Shown here one piece after another: positions 57,810 through 64,000 of a DNA stretch of 64,000 nucleotides. The DNA is from Citricoccus sp. SGAir0253 (GTDB lineage: Bacteria > Actinomycetota > Actinomycetes > Actinomycetales > Micrococcaceae). The position numbers were made by a program, and so were the translations under genes. Below the pieces are notes generated by a model. The model searched no databases. It had not been told where the DNA came from and saw only the letters and a program-made list of their open reading frames with translations. The stretch lies in the NCBI RefSeq assembly GCF_005877055.1, contig NZ_CP039424.1, positions 1,116,001 through 1,180,000 of the forward strand. The letters run 5' to 3'. Each line of letters starts with the position of its first letter. The stretch's first letter is position 1.

Positions 57810-58688
57810 TCAGTCGTCGCAGGACTCCATCTCGACGTCCTCGTTGCGCTCCTGGTCCGGCTCGTACCCGGTGCCCTCGGTCGCGGAGGCCAGGGCCTCC
57901 TCCCAGGCGCCCTCCTCCTTCATCTTCTCGATCGCGTCGTTGACGTCCTCGCACACGTCGGTCGAGCCCTTGGGCAGGCCCACGCCGTAGCGCTCCTCGG
58001 TGAAGGGGTTGCCGACCACCTTGAACTTCCCGGAGTTCTCCTGGGTGGCCGCCAGGCCGGCGAGGATGATGTCGTCCGTGGTGACGGCGTCCACCTGGCC
58101 GGACTCGAGGTAGGTCGTGCACTCGGCGTACCCGCCCTGCTCCACCAGGTTGACGCCCTGGGCGTACTCGTCCTTGATCTTCTGGGCGGAGGTGGAGCCG
58201 GTGACGGAGCACAGGTTCTTGCCGTCGAGGTCCTCCGGGCCCTTGATGCCGTTCTCCTCCTGGCGCACCAGCAGGTCCTGGCCGGCCACGAAGTAGGGGC
58301 CGGCGAAGTCCACGCGCTGCTTGCGCTCGTCGGTGATGGAGTAGGTCGCGAAGATCATGTCCACCTCGCCGCCCTCCAGGGCGTTCTCGCGGTTCGCCGA
58401 GGGGGTCTGGACCCACTCGATCTGGTCCTCGGAGTAGCCGAGCTCGCCCGCGACGTACTTGGCGACGTCCACGTCGAAGCCGGTGGGCTCGCCGGAGCCC
58501 TCGCGGAAGCCGAGGCCGGGCTGGTCGAACTTGATGCCGATGCGGACGGAGTCCCCGCCGCCGCCCGCGGTCTCGCTGGCGCCGCCCTCACCGCCGCCGC
58601 CGTTCTCCGAGGAGGACGGGGAGCAGGCGGACAGGGCCAGGGCGGCCGAGGCGGCCAGGGCGGCGATGGACAGGTACTTGGTGCGCAT
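57810..58688 (-). CDS. gluB: Glutamate-type ABC transporter substrate-binding lipoprotein, GluB-like
   Basis: The 292-residue SBP (family 3) has a lipoprotein signal ending 'ALALSAC' (Cys22), a Ser/Glu/Gly linker, then 'VRIGIKFDQPGLGFREGSGEPTGFDVDVAKYVAGELGY', 'EGGEVDMIFATYSITDERKQRVDFAGPYFVAGQDLLVR' and 'CSVTGSTSAQKIKDEY'. These are typical of actinobacterial GluB. The Cys pair near 'AECTTYLESGQVDAVTTDD' and 'STDVCEDVND' may form disulfides. Confidence 0.93.
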   Translation of the reverse strand: MRTKYLSIAALAASAALALSACSPSSSENGGGGEGGASETAGGGGDSVRIGIKFDQPGLGFREGSGEPTGFDVDVAKYVAGELGYSEDQIEWVQTPSANRENALEGGEVDMIFATYSITDERKQRVDFAGPYFVAGQDLLVRQEENGIKGPEDLDGKNLCSVTGSTSAQKIKDEYAQGVNLVEQGGYAECTTYLESGQVDAVTTDDIILAGLAATQENSGKFKVVGNPFTEERYGVGLPKGSTDVCEDVNDAIEKMKEEGAWEEALASATEGTGYEPDQERNEDVEMESCDD

Positions 58689-58779
58689 GGTTCCTCCAGT
58701 GACGGTGCGGGATGGGTGCGGTTCGGGGCCCGGTCCGGGTCCGGCCGGGATCCTCCGGGCCGGCGACGTGCCGGGCGGG

Positions 58780-59574
58780 TCAGTGGGTCAGGATCTTCCC
58801 CAGGAAGTCCTTGGCGCGGGGGTGCTGGGGACGGGTGAAGAACGTCTCGGGGTCGGTGTCCTCCAGGACGGCGCCGCCGTCCATGAAGATCACCCGGTCG
58901 CCGGCCTTGCGGGCGAAGCCCATCTCGTGGGTGACCACGACCATGGTCATGCCCTCGCGGGCGAGCTGCACCATGACGTCGAGCACCTCCTGGACCATCT
59001 CGGGGTCCAGGGCCGAGGTGGGCTCGTCGAAGAGGAGCACCTTGGGCCTCATGGCCAGGGCCCGGGCGATCGCCACGCGCTGCTGCTGGCCGCCGGAGAG
59101 CTGGGCCGGCATCTTCTTCGCCTGCTGGGCCACGCCCACCCGCTCCAGCAGTTCCATGGCCTCCTTCTCGGCCTGGGCCTTCTTCAGTCCCTTGACCTTG
59201 ATCGGCCCCAGGGTGACGTTCTCGAGGATCGACTTGTGGGCGAAGAGGTTGAAGGACTGGAAGACCATCCCGACGTCGGCCCGCAGCCGGGCGAGCGCCT
59301 TGCCCTCCGCGGGCAGCGGCTTGCCGTCGATGCGGATCGTGCCGCCCTCGTCGATCGTCTCGAGGCGGTTGATCGTGCGGCACAGCGTGGACTTGCCCGA
59401 TCCCGAGGGACCCAGGACGATCGCCACCTGCCGCTCGGGGATGGTGAGGTTGATGTCCTTGAGCGCCTGGAAGGAGCCGAAGTGCTTGTTGACGTCCTCC
59501 AGTTCGACCAGGACCCGCGTGCCGGTGGTGCCGGCCGCGGGGGGGTCCGCTGGGCCGGATGTGCTCTGCGTCAT
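58780..59574 (-). CDS. gluA: Glutamate-type ABC transporter ATP-binding protein, GluA-like
   Basis: The 264-residue ATPase has Walker A '[16 protein letters not shown]', Q-loop '[17 protein letters not shown]', signature '[15 protein letters not shown]', Walker B '[15 protein letters not shown]' and the H-loop '[10 protein letters not shown]'. ATG 59574 is chosen because the TATAGT -10 box lies 9 nt upstream, downstream of an earlier in-frame start at 59598. First gene of the gluA-B-C-D operon. Confidence 0.94.
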   Translation of the reverse strand: MTQSTSGPADPPAAGTTGTRVLVELEDVNKHFGSFQALKDINLTIPERQVAIVLGPSGSGKSTLCRTINRLETIDEGGTIRIDGKPLPAEGKALARLRADVGMVFQSFNLFAHKSILENVTLGPIKVKGLKKAQAEKEAMELLERVGVAQQAKKMPAQLSGGQQQRVAIARALAMRPKVLLFDEPTSALDPEMVQEVLDVMVQLAREGMTMVVVTHEMGFARKAGDRVIFMDGGAVLEDTDPETFFTRPQHPRAKDFLGKILTH

Positions 59575-59583
59575 GCCGAAGAG

Positions 59584-59611
59584 ACTATAGGACCGCATCC
59601 GTCCACGTCAC
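59584..59611 (-). promoter_or_regulatory. Promoter of the gluABCD operon
   Basis: Minus strand: GTGACG (59611-59606, 4/6 to TTGACA), 16-bp spacer, TATAGT (59589-59584), 9 nt before the gluA ATG. Confidence 0.6.
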
Positions 59612-59751
59612 CAGAGGGCGGCGGACCGCCCACCCTTTACCCGATCGTTGCGTCCCTGAAGCACCTCGTCCGAGGGAACGGGGCGGACCGGCGCCCGCGG
59701 GCGCGCCCCGGCCGGGGCGGCCCGCACCGGCCGCCCGCACCGGGGCCGCAC

Positions 59752-59757
59752 TAGGGT
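59752..59757 (+). promoter_or_regulatory. Leaderless -10 box of the LOG-family gene
   Basis: TAGGGT, 6 nt before ATG 59764. Confidence 0.5.
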
Positions 59758-59763
59758 GGTGCC

Positions 59764-60738
59764 ATGCCACAGGACAGCACCGACGGGACCGACCGGCACG
59801 GCATCCGCCGGGGACCCCAGACGATCCGGGGGACCCGCGCGCGCATCCCCACCTTCGACCAGTTGCTGCTGGACTCCCGGCCGCGCCTGGCCGACCTCGC
59901 CGAGCCGCGGCACGTGGACTTCACCTCCACGGACCCGTGGCGGGTCATGCGGATCCAGGGCGAGTTCGTCGAGGGCTTCGGCTCGCTGGCCGGCCTGGGG
60001 CCGGCCATCTCGGTCTTCGGGTCCGCCCGGGTCCGCCCGGGCGAGCCCGGCTACGAGCAGGCCCGCGAGGTCGGCCGGCTGCTCGCCCGGGCCGGCTTCG
60101 ACGTCATCACGGGGGGCGGGCCCGGGGCCATGGAAGCGGCGAACCGCGGCGCCAAGGAGGGCGGCGGGCACTCGGTCGGGCTCGGGATCGAGCTGCCGCA
60201 CGAGCAGGGCATGAACGAGTGGGTGGACCTCGGGATCGACTTCCGCTACTTCTTCGTCCGCAAGGTGATGTTCCTGAAGTACTCCCAGGGCTTCGTGGTG
60301 GTGCCCGGCGGCATGGGCACCCTGGACGAGCTGTTCGAGGCGCTGACCCTGGTGCAGACCGGGAAGGTCACCGCCTTCCCGGTGGTGCTGCTCGGCCGGG
60401 AGTTCTGGGCCCCCCTCGTGGACTGGGTGCGGCAGACGCTGGCGGCGCGGGGGATGGTCGACGCCGGCGACGTGGAGCTGCTCCAGCTCGCCGACACCCC
60501 CGAGGAGGCCGTGGACCTCGTGCTGCACACGGTGCCGGTGGACCGGTGGCCCGACCGCCACCGCGCCGACGCGGCCCGCCGGCGTCCGGCGGACGAGTTG
60601 CTCTCCGGCGCCCCTCCGGCCGAGCGGCCGGCGGACCCGCTCGCCGACCCGCCCGGGCCCGGGGACCCGCCGGCCGACCCGCGCCGCACCGACCGGCGCC
60701 GGTCCGACCGCGGCGAGGCGGCGGGGGACCCGCAGTGA
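59764..60738 (+). CDS. LOG family protein (TIGR00730 Rossmann-fold nucleotide-binding)
   Basis: The 324-residue protein has 'ISVFGSARVRPGEPGYEQAREVGRLLARAGFDVITGGGPGAMEAANRGAKEGGGHSVGLGIELPHEQGMNEW' and 'FVVVPGGMGTLDELFEALTLVQTGKV', with the two LOG motifs GGGPGxMxA and PGGxGTxxE. Such proteins hydrolyse nucleoside 5'-monophosphates to release the base (cytokinin riboside phosphate in plants). The final ~70 residues are Pro/Asp/Arg-rich and not conserved. Its stop overlaps the next start (GTGA). Confidence 0.92.
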   Translation: MPQDSTDGTDRHGIRRGPQTIRGTRARIPTFDQLLLDSRPRLADLAEPRHVDFTSTDPWRVMRIQGEFVEGFGSLAGLGPAISVFGSARVRPGEPGYEQAREVGRLLARAGFDVITGGGPGAMEAANRGAKEGGGHSVGLGIELPHEQGMNEWVDLGIDFRYFFVRKVMFLKYSQGFVVVPGGMGTLDELFEALTLVQTGKVTAFPVVLLGREFWAPLVDWVRQTLAARGMVDAGDVELLQLADTPEEAVDLVLHTVPVDRWPDRHRADAARRRPADELLSGAPPAERPADPLADPPGPGDPPADPRRTDRRRSDRGEAAGDPQ

Positions 60739-61100
60739 GCGTGTTCGTGGTGCTGGTCCTGGTGGCGGCCGTCGTCGTGGTGGGCCTGGCCGCGCTCGCG
60801 CTGGCCGGCCGCACCGGTTTCGCGGCGCCGCTCGCCGAGCCGCTGCCCACCCTCCCGCCCGTGCTGCTGCCCGCGGAGCCGGGCCCCGCCGACGTGGCGG
60901 CCGTGCGCTTCTCGCCGGGCCTGCGCGGCTACCGGATGGACCAGGTGGACGAGGTCCTGGAGTGCCTGGCGGCCGCGCTCGCCGCCCGGGACGCGGAGAT
61001 CGAGCGGCTGCGCGGGCGGGAGGACGGCGCGGTCCCGCGGCCCGCTGACCCGGGCGGTCGTGGCGGTGTGATTAGCGGCACCGCCGGGAATCCGGAATAA
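60735..61100 (+). CDS. DivIVA domain-containing membrane protein
   Basis: The 121-residue protein has one N-terminal helix ('VFVVLVLVAAVVVVGLAALALA'), a Pro-rich linker and a DivIVA-type segment 'VRFSPGLRGYRMDQVDEVLECLAAALAARDAEIERLRG', which resembles the membrane-binding start and first coiled coil of DivIVA/Wag31. The GTG start overlaps the LOG gene by 4 bp. It probably localises with polar or septal DivIVA; the role is not known. Confidence 0.83.
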   Translation: MSVFVVLVLVAAVVVVGLAALALAGRTGFAAPLAEPLPTLPPVLLPAEPGPADVAAVRFSPGLRGYRMDQVDEVLECLAAALAARDAEIERLRGREDGAVPRPADPGGRGGVISGTAGNPE

Positions 61101-61203
61101 TGAGGATGTCAAGCGCCCAGCGACCGGCGCTGGCCTGGCGTCGGCCGCCGGAACATCCGCGGCCCCGCTGTGACAGGGGAACCGCAGTGAGAAGGGAACA
61201 CAG

Positions 61204-61374
61204 ATGGCAGCCATGAAGCCTCGTACCGGGGATGGTCCCATGGAAGTGACCAAGGAGGGACGGAGCCTGATCATGCGCGTGCCGATCGACGGCGGCGGTC
61301 GCCTGGTCCTCGAGCTCAACAACGAGGAGGCCAACTCGCTGAAGGAGTGCCTCGTCGGGGTCACCGAGGGCTGA
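61204..61374 (+). CDS. DUF3117 family small protein
   Basis: The 56-residue protein starts 'MAAMKPRTGDGPMEVTKEGR' and continues 'LIMRVPIDGGGRLVLELNNEEANSLKECLVGVTEG', the complete DUF3117 sequence pattern, which is highly conserved in actinobacteria and of unknown function. GAAGGGAA precedes the ATG. A 20-bp hairpin follows. Too small for most ORF cut-offs, but its conservation makes it secure. Confidence 0.93.
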   Translation: MAAMKPRTGDGPMEVTKEGRSLIMRVPIDGGGRLVLELNNEEANSLKECLVGVTEG

Positions 61375-61403
61375 TGCCCCGCCCGGCCGCCTCGGCCGGG
61401 CTC

Positions 61404-61457
61404 CACGACGGGACCCCCGGACCATCGCCTCGCGGCGGGTCCGGGGGTCCCGTCGTG
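61404..61457. terminator. 20-bp perfect hairpin between convergent DUF3117 and O-methyltransferase genes
   Basis: Arm 61404-61423 pairs perfectly with 61438-61457 around a 14-nt loop. No T-run. It can terminate both converging transcripts. Confidence 0.85.
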
Positions 61458-61545
61458 TCCGGGGTGGTCCGTCCGGCCGCGGTTCGCGCCCGGGACCGGC
61501 GGCCGTCGCCGCTCCCCAGCGCAAGGGGCCGGGAGGGGCCGGCGC

Positions 61546-62196
61546 TCAGCGGCGCACGGCGATGAGGACGCCGGTGCCGGTGGGCACGAGGGCGGAGAAC
61601 CACTCGTGCTCGTCCCGCAGCAGCTTCCCGGCCTCGCGGGCGGCGACGGTGGAGGCCTCGCGCACCGCCGGCCGGGGCACCCGGTCCTGGTCCAGGGCGT
61701 CGTTGACCACGAGCAGCCCGCCCGGCCGCAGCAGCCGCGCGGCCTGCTCCACGTGGAAGACGAGCGAGGCCTTGTCCGCGTCCAGGAACACGAGGTCGTA
61801 CGAGCGGCTGGTCAGCCGCGGCACCACCGTCCGGGCCCGGCCCGTGATCATCCGGGTGCGGTTGGCGGGGAAGCCGCCGTCGGCGAAGGCCTCGCGGGCC
61901 GCCCGCAGCGCCTCGGCGTCCGGGTCGATGGTGGTGAGCATGGCGGACCGGGACAGCCCGCGCATGAGGGCCAGCCCGGAGACGCCCGCGCCCGTGCCGA
62001 TCTCCACGAGCGTGGCGGGGGAGCGGGTCGCCGCCAGGACCGTCAGCAGGGCCGCGGTGCCCTCGCTCACGGGGGTGATGCCCAGGTCGGCGGAGCGCTC
62101 GCGGGCCCGCAGCATGACCTCGTCCTCGTCCGGACGCGACTCGGCGAATGCCCAGCTGGCATGCTTGTCGGTCTGGTGGGGGCTCAGGGCCTTCAT
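61546..62196 (-). CDS. O-methyltransferase (class I SAM-dependent, COMT-like)
   Basis: The 216-residue protein has 'ADLGITPVSEGTAALLTVLAATRSPATLVEIGTGAGVSGLALMRGL' (SAM motif I E-G-T-G-A-G), 'MLTTIDPDAEALRAAREAFADGGF', 'YDLVFLDADKASLVFHVEQAARLLRPGGLLVVNDALDQDRV'. The metal-binding Asp/Asn are in the latter two. In other actinobacteria this gene commonly lies divergent from an ECF sigma E gene; here the sigma gene is absent and an anti-sigma-like gene comes next. Confidence 0.93.
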   Translation of the reverse strand: MKALSPHQTDKHASWAFAESRPDEDEVMLRARERSADLGITPVSEGTAALLTVLAATRSPATLVEIGTGAGVSGLALMRGLSRSAMLTTIDPDAEALRAAREAFADGGFPANRTRMITGRARTVVPRLTSRSYDLVFLDADKASLVFHVEQAARLLRPGGLLVVNDALDQDRVPRPAVREASTVAAREAGKLLRDEHEWFSALVPTGTGVLIAVRR

Positions 62197-62447
62197 GGTG
62201 CGGGCTCGATTCTCTCGGGACGGAGGCGGTCCGGGCCGGCGGGGACTCCGCGCGGGTGGCGAACCGGTGTCCCAGTCTACGGCGAGCCCGGTGGGTGTTC
62301 AGGCGCCTCCCAGAAAGGGCGGGCAGACTGGGCCGGTGACGGAAAGGAGTCGACGGCAGTGTGCCTGACCGACTGCACCACACCCCTCATGAAGCCCCCC
62401 TGCACCCCGGCCCCCGGAATCCCCGCCGGAGGGAAGGACACCGTCTG

Positions 62448-63722
62448 ATGGCGGTGTTCCATCCGCGCGCGCGTCTCGACTCCTATGTCGAGGGCGCCCT
62501 GGCCCCCGGCTCCCACCAGCGCGTGAGGGCGCACCTCGCCGACTGCGCGGACTGCCGCCGGGAGGTGGAGCAGCGTCGGCGCATCCTGCGGGCCGCCTCC
62601 TCCCTCGGGTCCACGGCGTGGGCGCGCTCCACCGCGGCCCGGCCGTCGGCGTACCCCGGCCGCCCGACGGGTCCCGCGGAACCGCCGCTGCTCGAGCGCC
62701 GGGAGGGGATCGCGGGCTGGAAGGTGGTCCTCGGGCTCGGCGCCGCGGGGCTCCTCGCCTCGGGTGCCCTGGCCGGAGCCTGGGTCGCCGGCGACCCGGA
62801 CGCCTCCCCGCCGGAACACCTCCTGCCCCTCGCCGGTGCCCCCGCCTCCGACGAGGGCGGGGACGCCCGCGTGTCGGCCCCCGGGTCCCCGAGGTCGACC
62901 GACGGCGCCGCCACCGACGGCGCCGCGACCGGCGGGCCGGCGGCCGGGACGGGCACCCCGGACGCGGCCGTGCTGGCGCCCGCCGGTGCCGGGCTCCCCG
63001 CCGTGGCCGCCCCGTCCCCGGCGACATCGACCGCGTCCCCGGACGCCGCGTCCGTCCCGGCGGTGCCCGGTGGCGAGGGCGGGTTCACCCGGGCCGGCGC
63101 CGTGGACCTGACGCCGGCCATGGTCACCGAACTGCGGCAGGCGGGGTGGAACGTGCCCACCCTCCACGGGCTCGGACTGCGGGGGGAGACCACCGGGTGG
63201 CAGCACGGGGAGGGTGCCGCCGAGGTGGTCATGACCCTGTCCGGGGACGCCCACTCCCTCGAGCTGCACGAGTGCCGCTCCCTGCGGGACGGGGCGGCGC
63301 CGCCGTCGTGCCCCGTGGACTGGACCGCGGCGCCCGCCGCGGGGGGCTCGTCCGGTGCCGCGGGCCCCGCGGCCGCCGCCCGGGAGGCCGGTGCCGCGGC
63401 CTCGGCGCTCGCGAGCGTGGTCGCGGAGCCCCTGGCCGACGTCGGCGGTCGGCCCGTGGAGCTGCCGGTGGGCGTGGAGATGACCGTCCGGGAACGGGCG
63501 GACGGCTCGTGGACGGCAGCCATGACGACGGACGAGGCGTCCTACGCGGTGGACTCGGACCTGCCCGTGGAGAGCGCGTCCCGCGTGATGTCCATGGTGG
63601 TCATCTCGGAGCGCTCCCGGGTGCTCGGGGGGACCGCCCCGGACTCGGCCGCCGAGCGGCTCGCCCGGGGGTTCGACCGGCTGTTGCCGTGGTCCGGGGT
63701 GACCCTGGTCGCACCGCGGTGA
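62448..63722 (+). CDS. zf-HC2 anti-sigma-factor-like membrane protein with large outer domain
   Basis: ATG 62448 follows GGAGGGAAGGA. The 424-residue protein begins 'MAVFHPRARLDSYVEGALAP', with the zinc-binding pattern His29-x3-Cys33-x2-Cys36 ('HLADCADC') of ZAS-type anti-sigma factors. One membrane helix lies at ~93-115. Then comes a ~100-residue Ala/Pro/Asp/Gly linker and a ~200-residue outer domain ('MVTELRQAGWNVPTLHGLGLRGETTGW', 'VVMTLSGDAHSLELHECRSL', 'MVVISERSRVLGG'). Typical RseA/CseE proteins are much shorter. No sigma factor gene is present beside it. tatB follows 55 bp downstream. Confidence 0.82.
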   Translation: MAVFHPRARLDSYVEGALAPGSHQRVRAHLADCADCRREVEQRRRILRAASSLGSTAWARSTAARPSAYPGRPTGPAEPPLLERREGIAGWKVVLGLGAAGLLASGALAGAWVAGDPDASPPEHLLPLAGAPASDEGGDARVSAPGSPRSTDGAATDGAATGGPAAGTGTPDAAVLAPAGAGLPAVAAPSPATSTASPDAASVPAVPGGEGGFTRAGAVDLTPAMVTELRQAGWNVPTLHGLGLRGETTGWQHGEGAAEVVMTLSGDAHSLELHECRSLRDGAAPPSCPVDWTAAPAAGGSSGAAGPAAAAREAGAAASALASVVAEPLADVGGRPVELPVGVEMTVRERADGSWTAAMTTDEASYAVDSDLPVESASRVMSMVVISERSRVLGGTAPDSAAERLARGFDRLLPWSGVTLVAPR

Positions 63723-63763
63723 CGGCCGCACGTCGTGCCCGCGGCGGGCACGGGGCGCTCCGG

Positions 63764-63769
63764 TAGGCT
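63764..63769 (+). promoter_or_regulatory. Leaderless -10 box of tatB
   Basis: TAGGCT, 8 nt before GTG 63778, so tatB has its own promoter in addition to any readthrough. Confidence 0.5.
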
Positions 63770-63777
63770 GGGGTCCC

Positions 63778-64000
63778 GTGACCTTCGGAATCAACGGTGC
63801 AGAGCTCATCATCCTGGTGGTGCTCGCCGTCCTGGTGCTCGGCCCCGAGAAGCTGCCGGAGTACACCCGCAAGCTCACCGAGTGGATCCGGAACCTGCGG
63901 GCCATGGCCGAGGGGGCCAAGTCCCAGTTCAAGGAGGAGACCGGGACCGACTTCGACGAGATCAACTGGCGGCGCTACGATCCCCGGCAGTACGACCCGC
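63778..64000 (+). CDS. tatB: Sec-independent (Tat) translocase subunit TatB (3' truncated by window)
   Basis: The first ~74 residues are visible: an N-terminal helix 'GINGAELIILVVLAVLVLGPEKLPEY' with the Gly-Pro hinge, then an amphipathic helix 'YTRKLTEWIRNLRAMAEGAKSQFKEETGTDFDEINWRRYDPRQY'. TatB helps dock twin-arginine substrates; this window contains at least one (the GH18-like protein). The D-F-x-x-I-N-W-R-x-Y-D-P segment is typical of actinobacterial TatB rather than TatA. Confidence 0.92.
   Translation, partial: MTFGINGAELIILVVLAVLVLGPEKLPEYTRKLTEWIRNLRAMAEGAKSQFKEETGTDFDEINWRRYDPRQYDP

Noticed and set aside
62197-62447. Remnant of a sigma E gene between the methyltransferase and anti-sigma genes
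   Set aside because: Translations in the plus frames give no sigma region 2 or 4 sequence; the longest piece is a short Pro/His/Arg-rich extension of the anti-sigma frame.

Overview
The window is chromosomal DNA from a very high-GC actinobacterium. Codon third positions are almost always G or C, and many genes look leaderless, with a TAnnnT -10 box 6-8 nt before the start codon. The gene set (actinobacterial DapD/DapC/DapE, an Rv2466c-type mycothiol-linked nitroreductase, SCO1664-family protein, DUF3117, TatB beside an anti-sigma protein) points to Micrococcales, probably a Micrococcaceae member such as Kocuria, Citricoccus or Micrococcus. The genus is an inference. No phage, IS element, CRISPR array or rRNA was seen. 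One tRNA gene is present, for selenocysteine.

Layout. 1-3.3 kb: three genes for exported proteins (copper-radical-oxidase-like C-terminus, Excalibur-type lipoprotein, Tat-exported GH18-like protein). 3.4-7.8 kb: a complete selenocysteine module, with selD leaderless and divergent from tRNA-Sec, selA and selB. 7.8-12.8 kb: GNAT and HD proteins, then a VWA protein and its MoxR/chelatase-like AAA+ partner. 12.8-16.6 kb: histidine phosphatase with SCO1664-family kinase-like protein, SurA-N lipoprotein, MarR regulator divergent from a DsbA-fold nitroreductase. 16.8-31.3 kb: accessory metabolism and transport: ArsR plus tandem AHSA1 protein under a clear promoter and operator, alpha/beta hydrolase, oxidoreductases, two patatins, VOC, DUF808, PACE exporter, Tpx, HtrA-like protease, MFS and ZIP transporters. 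31.4-40.2 kb: serine hydrolase, a complete Mrp antiporter operon (A, C, D, E, F, G, with B fused into A) and an FAD oxidoreductase. 40.2-47.2 kb: an oligopeptide ABC operon with an enlarged OppB and a fused OppDF ATPase. 47.5-56.1 kb: typA, a four-helix membrane protein, fdxA, dapC, gltA, a lysozyme-like protein, dapD and dapE. 56.2-59.6 kb: a glutamate-type ABC operon on the minus strand. 59.8-64 kb: LOG protein, DivIVA-domain protein, DUF3117, O-methyltransferase, a large zf-HC2 anti-sigma-like protein and the start of tatB.

Genes that work together: selC/A/B/D make and insert selenocysteine, although no selenoprotein was recognised here. dapC, dapD and dapE cover three steps of the succinylase branch of lysine/diaminopimelate synthesis. 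The two ABC operons share a layout with a strong hairpin between the binding-protein gene and the first permease gene. Features that stand out are an 18-bp dapD/dapE divergent spacer with interlocked -10 boxes, a tRNA-Sec whose 5' end falls at the predicted transcription start, a leaderless micro-ORF overlapping the fdxA start, a repeat-bearing gltA leader, a 16-bp tandem array spanning two convergent gene ends, a 23-bp perfect palindrome after gltA, and an anti-sigma-like gene with no sigma gene beside it.
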